Part shown: in pieces, positions 61,293-64,000 of the stretch | Position numbering within the stretch: the first letter of the stretch is position 1 | Layout: every line of letters begins with the position of its first letter | NCBI RefSeq assembly: GCF_018449795.1 | Contig: NZ_JAAVVE010000006.1 | Coordinates: 1 to 64,000 of the forward strand | Length of the DNA stretch: 64,000 bases | Reading direction: 5' to 3' | Origin: Sphingomonas sp. dw_22 | GTDB lineage: Bacteria > Pseudomonadota > Alphaproteobacteria > Sphingomonadales > Sphingomonadaceae | Translations under genes and position numbers: made by a program | The notes under the pieces: model-generated | The model's database searches: none | Seen by the model: only the letters and a program-made list of their open reading frames with translations | What the model was told of the DNA's origin: nothing

Positions 61293-64000
61293 TCAAAATT
61301 TGGTCTTCACGCCGACGAAGAATTGCCGGCCGATGATGTCGCCATAACCGGCGCTGTAGGGGAAGGAGGGCGCCTTGTCGGTCAGGTTGTTGATGCCGGC
61401 GCGGATCGAGAATTGTTCGAGCTGATACTCGGCCGAGATATTGTGCCGGGTATTGCCCGCGACCGGAAGGACCGAGGCGTTTTCGACCGTGTCGGTGTAG
61501 TTGATCTTTTCCGCCGGCAGGATGTAGGCGCTGTAGCTCAGCCGCAGCCCCCCGATCGCATAGTGCACCTCGGGCTTCCACACCCAGCGTGGCAGCTGCG
61601 TCGTGTCGTCGATCCGCACCAGGTCGAGGCCCGTTACCGAGGTGACGCGCAAGGTGTTGTGGGTCGCCTGCAGGCTCAGCGTCAGCGCGCCGATGTCGCC
61701 CTTCGCGCCGAACAGGCTGGACAGGTCCGTGCGATAGCTCGCGGTGTAGATCTCGCCATGATATTTCAGATAGCCGGCGTTGAAGGTCGTCGCGCGCGCC
61801 GTCGCCAGCGTGCCGTCGGGGTTGAAGGTGAAGGTGCTGCAGATGCCCGCATCCGGAGTCGGGCTGTCGAAGCAGGTGGAGAGGAACGACGATGCCGAGA
61901 AGTTCGAAAGCGCATCGTCCAGGTTGAGCCGGATGCGGTCCGCCGTCAGCGTCAGCCCCGGAATGAAGGTCGGCTGGAACACGAAGCCAAGCGTGAAGGT
62001 CTTCGAGATCTCGTTCTTCAGGTCCGAATTGCCGCCCGTCGTCACCAGCACGCGGCGGAAGCTGCCGCCGAGATCGAAGAAATTGTCCAGGCGTTCCTGC
62101 GCGGTGGCCCCGGCGGGCAGCCCGTCCGCGCCATAGGTGGGGTTCGCCTGGAACAGCGCGAGGCAGTTGGCGGCGCGCGCCGCGGGGTTCGATCCGCTGG
62201 CGATCGAGGCGTTCGAGCAGGGATTGGTGGCCGTCGCGACGCCCGTCGTCTGCGGCTGGAGCAGCTGGTTGAGGTTCGGCGCGCGGAAGTTGCGGCTGAG
62301 CGAGGAGCGGATGGTCAGGCCGCGGAACACGCCCCATCGCGCGCCCAGGCCCCACACATTCTCGCTGCCGGCGAGCGAATCGCTGACCAGCCGGTACGAG
62401 CCATTGACTTCGAACGAGTCGATCAGCGGCAGCGTGAAATCCCCGCCGACCAGCGGGATCAGCAGTTCGCCGGCCACTTCGTTGGTGTGATAGCCGCCCT
62501 TGAACGGCGCAAGCGCGGAGCCAGCGCCGATCAGGCCCATGCGGTCCGCCTCCAGCGGCGTCGTGTCGACGCTTTCCGAGCGATGCTCGTAGGTGAGGTT
62601 GAACTTCGCCAGCCCGCCCGGCAGCTTCACCACGTCGCCGCCGAAGCTCAGCAGCGCGTCGGTCTGGTCATTGACGTAATTGGGCAGGACGCTGCTCTGG
62701 TTGGTGCCGCTCTGCACGGTGACATAGTCGCGAGCGGCCTGAGAGATGTTGTCGTGGCCGAAGATGTTGAGCGGCGTGCAGTTCGGATCGGTGACGGTGA
62801 CCTGGTTGATCCGGCAGACGGGCACGCCGGCGCCGTTGAGCACGACATCGGCCGCGTTGCGCAGGCGGAGCTGGTTGAGGTTCCAGCCCTGATAGGAGGT
62901 GTCGACGCGCGCCCGGCTGACCGAGGCCGACCAGTTGAAGTCGCGGTTCAGCCAATTGAACTTGCCGTCGAGGGCGAGCAGCCCCCGATAGGTCTTGGTG
63001 TCGGTCCGCAGGTTCGTATCCGGCATGATGTTGTCGAGGAACTTGCCGAGATAGAGCGGGCCGCCGGCCGCGAAGCCGGGCGACGCGGCGGAAAGCTGCG
63101 CGAGCACGCCCGGCGCCAGATACGGGTTGTCGCGATAGACCGCGAACGAGAAGGTGCCGCCGGCCGCCGATCCGGTATTGTCGAACTGCATCGGCCGCAT
63201 GCGTGCGAGCGGATCGTTGGAGATGGTGCGGGCGAAAAGCAGCTCGGTGGAAATCGTGATGTTGTCGGTCAGATCGTAATGGCCGACCATCGTGCCCGAA
63301 TAGCGTTCGATACCGGCGAAAAGCGTCGATTTCGAATTATAGTCCACGCCGTCGCCGCCCTGGGCGAGGTTGGAGAACACCACTGTACCGGTATCGTAGG
63401 GCACGAGCGCGTTGCCGGCCTCGTTGAACTGGACATAGTTGCCGTTGACCTTCAGCAGCGAGCCCAGCGTCGTGCCGGTATTGGCCCAGAACAGGCCGTT
63501 ATAGCTCGACGACCAGGTCTTGGTGTTGGTGAAATAGACCGTCGCCGGGATGCCGTCGTCGCCCGTATGATTGGCCGGGTTGGTGCCGGGATAGGGCACC
63601 AGGCGCGACGCCTCGCGATCCGGGAACAGCAGCGAATCGGACTTCGAATAATCGAAGTTCACGGCGATGTTGCCGCGACCCTCCTTGAAATTGGTGCCGA
63701 AGGTGCCGCGCAGGCTGTAGACCGGATAATCGCCGCGCGAGGAGATGCTGTATTGCGCGTCGAGCACTGCGCCCTGGAAATCATGCTTCAGGACATAGTT
63801 GATAACGCCCGCCATGGCGCCCGAGCCATAGACGGCCGCGCCGCCGCCCTGGACGACATCGACGCGCTCGATCAGGCCGACGGGAATGATGTTGGTATCG
63901 ACCGCCGCGTCCTCAAGACCCGATCCGGTGGTGACCATGCGCCGCCCATTCACCAGGCTGAGCGTGCGTCCCGCCCCCAGGTTGAACAGGTTGGGATAGT
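61293..64000 (-). CDS. TonB-dependent outer-membrane receptor (second, N terminus outside window)
   Basis: About 902 residues are inside the window; the gene continues past the right edge, so signal peptide and TonB box are not visible. The frame is open to base 64000, with plug sequence 'LVNGRRMVTTGSGLED' and 'RVDVVQGGGAAVYGSGAMAG'. The barrel ends 'GRQFFVGVKTKF' with terminal Phe. It is rich in Asn/Thr/Ser loops like other sphingomonad receptors. The hydrolase gene follows after 35 bases, so they are probably co-transcribed. An internal ATG at 63953 is not the true start. Confidence 0.93.
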   Translation of the reverse strand, partial: YPNLFNLGAGRTLSLVNGRRMVTTGSGLEDAAVDTNIIPVGLIERVDVVQGGGAAVYGSGAMAGVINYVLKHDFQGAVLDAQYSISSRGDYPVYSLRGTFGTNFKEGRGNIAVNFDYSKSDSLLFPDREASRLVPYPGTNPANHTGDDGIPATVYFTNTKTWSSSYNGLFWANTGTTLGSLLKVNGNYVQFNEAGNALVPYDTGTVVFSNLAQGGDGVDYNSKSTLFAGIERYSGTMVGHYDLTDNITISTELLFARTISNDPLARMRPMQFDNTGSAAGGTFSFAVYRDNPYLAPGVLAQLSAASPGFAAGGPLYLGKFLDNIMPDTNLRTDTKTYRGLLALDGKFNWLNRDFNWSASVSRARVDTSYQGWNLNQLRLRNAADVVLNGAGVPVCRINQVTVTDPNCTPLNIFGHDNISQAARDYVTVQSGTNQSSVLPNYVNDQTDALLSFGGDVVKLPGGLAKFNLTYEHRSESVDTTPLEADRMGLIGAGSALAPFKGGYHTNEVAGELLIPLVGGDFTLPLIDSFEVNGSYRLVSDSLAGSENVWGLGARWGVFRGLTIRSSLSRNFRAPNLNQLLQPQTTGVATATNPCSNASIASGSNPAARAANCLALFQANPTYGADGLPAGATAQERLDNFFDLGGSFRRVLVTTGGNSDLKNEISKTFTLGFVFQPTFIPGLTLTADRIRLNLDDALSNFSASSFLSTCFDSPTPDAGICSTFTFNPDGTLATARATTFNAGYLKYHGEIYTASYRTDLSSLFGAKGDIGALTLSLQATHNTLRVTSVTGLDLVRIDDTTQLPRWVWKPEVHYAIGGLRLSYSAYILPAEKINYTDTVENASVLPVAGNTRHNISAEYQLEQFSIRAGINNLTDKAPSFPYSAGYGDIIGRQFFVGVKTKF

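Noticed and set aside
1..64000. Prophage, insertion sequence, CRISPR array, toxin-antitoxin or defence island
   Set aside because: No transposase, integrase, regularly spaced repeats or recognisable toxin/defence domains were found in any frame.

Overview
The window is GC-rich, densely packed DNA that looks like a Sphingomonas-type alphaproteobacterium. The evidence is the large TonB-dependent receptors with 'VNGRRM' plugs, secreted peptidases with Ala-rich signal peptides, DUF885 proteins, a FixL/FixJ pair, and the gene orders argH-lptM-lysA and gppA-rlmE. All assignments come from reading the sequence; no database search was run.

Region 1 (about 0.2-23 kb) is a late/export flagellar cluster. 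It runs flgA, flgM, flgN-like, a FlgJ-like transglycosylase, flhA, fliA (sigma-28); then, after a secreted M28 peptidase, flagellin (minus strand), a sigma-54 activator of FlbD/FleQ type, fliEFGHIJ, fliKLMNOPQR-flhB, fliD and fliS. Most genes overlap by ATGA or are separated by only a few bases. Promoter-like sites give a coherent circuit: two near-perfect -24/-12 (sigma-54) sites, one before the transglycosylase-flhA-fliA unit and one before fliK, and three sigma-28-like sites (TAAAG-type, N11, GCCG-type) before flgM, flagellin and fliD. Rod, hook and stator genes are not in the window.

Region 2 (about 23-36.3 kb) is mostly core chromosome: an FMN reductase-like protein, a receiver protein, a ZntB/CorA transporter, a shortened siroheme synthase, lysA, lptM, argH, a TlpA-like lipoprotein whose start codon overlaps argH head-to-head, tRNA-Gln(CUG), gppA/ppx, rlmE, a small conserved-looking ORF, rpoZ and a phospholipase D/cardiolipin-synthase protein. 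It ends with a single-domain receiver followed by a FixL/FixJ pair in which the FixL haem-ligand His and the haem-pocket Arg are preserved, suggesting an oxygen sensor.

Region 3 (about 36.4 kb to the right end) is an accessory catabolic locus and the most interesting part. It holds a GH127-type beta-L-arabinofuranosidase (fused to a DUF1566-like domain), an S9C peptidase, a DPP4-like S9B peptidase, two DUF885 proteins, two M1 peptidases, a secreted alpha/beta hydrolase, two TonB-dependent receptors, an amino-acid permease, a GntR/FCD regulator, and most of the trans-4-hydroxy-L-proline pathway (4-hydroxyproline 2-epimerase, D-hydroxyproline dehydrogenase, pyrroline-4-hydroxy-2-carboxylate deaminase, plus a DpkA-type cyclic-imine reductase). 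A 14-base motif, GTATACGRTATAWK, recurs at three promoter regions (S9C/DUF885, DAO/deaminase, TonB receptor) and is a candidate GntR operator. My inference is that this is a utilisation locus for hydroxyproline-rich peptides. The GH127 gene points towards plant hydroxyproline-rich glycoproteins such as extensins, whose hydroxyprolines carry beta-L-arabinofuranose. The last pathway enzyme, alpha-ketoglutarate-semialdehyde dehydrogenase, is not in the window.

I saw no insertion sequences, CRISPR arrays, rRNA genes or phage genes, and no gene-free stretch longer than about 250 bases.
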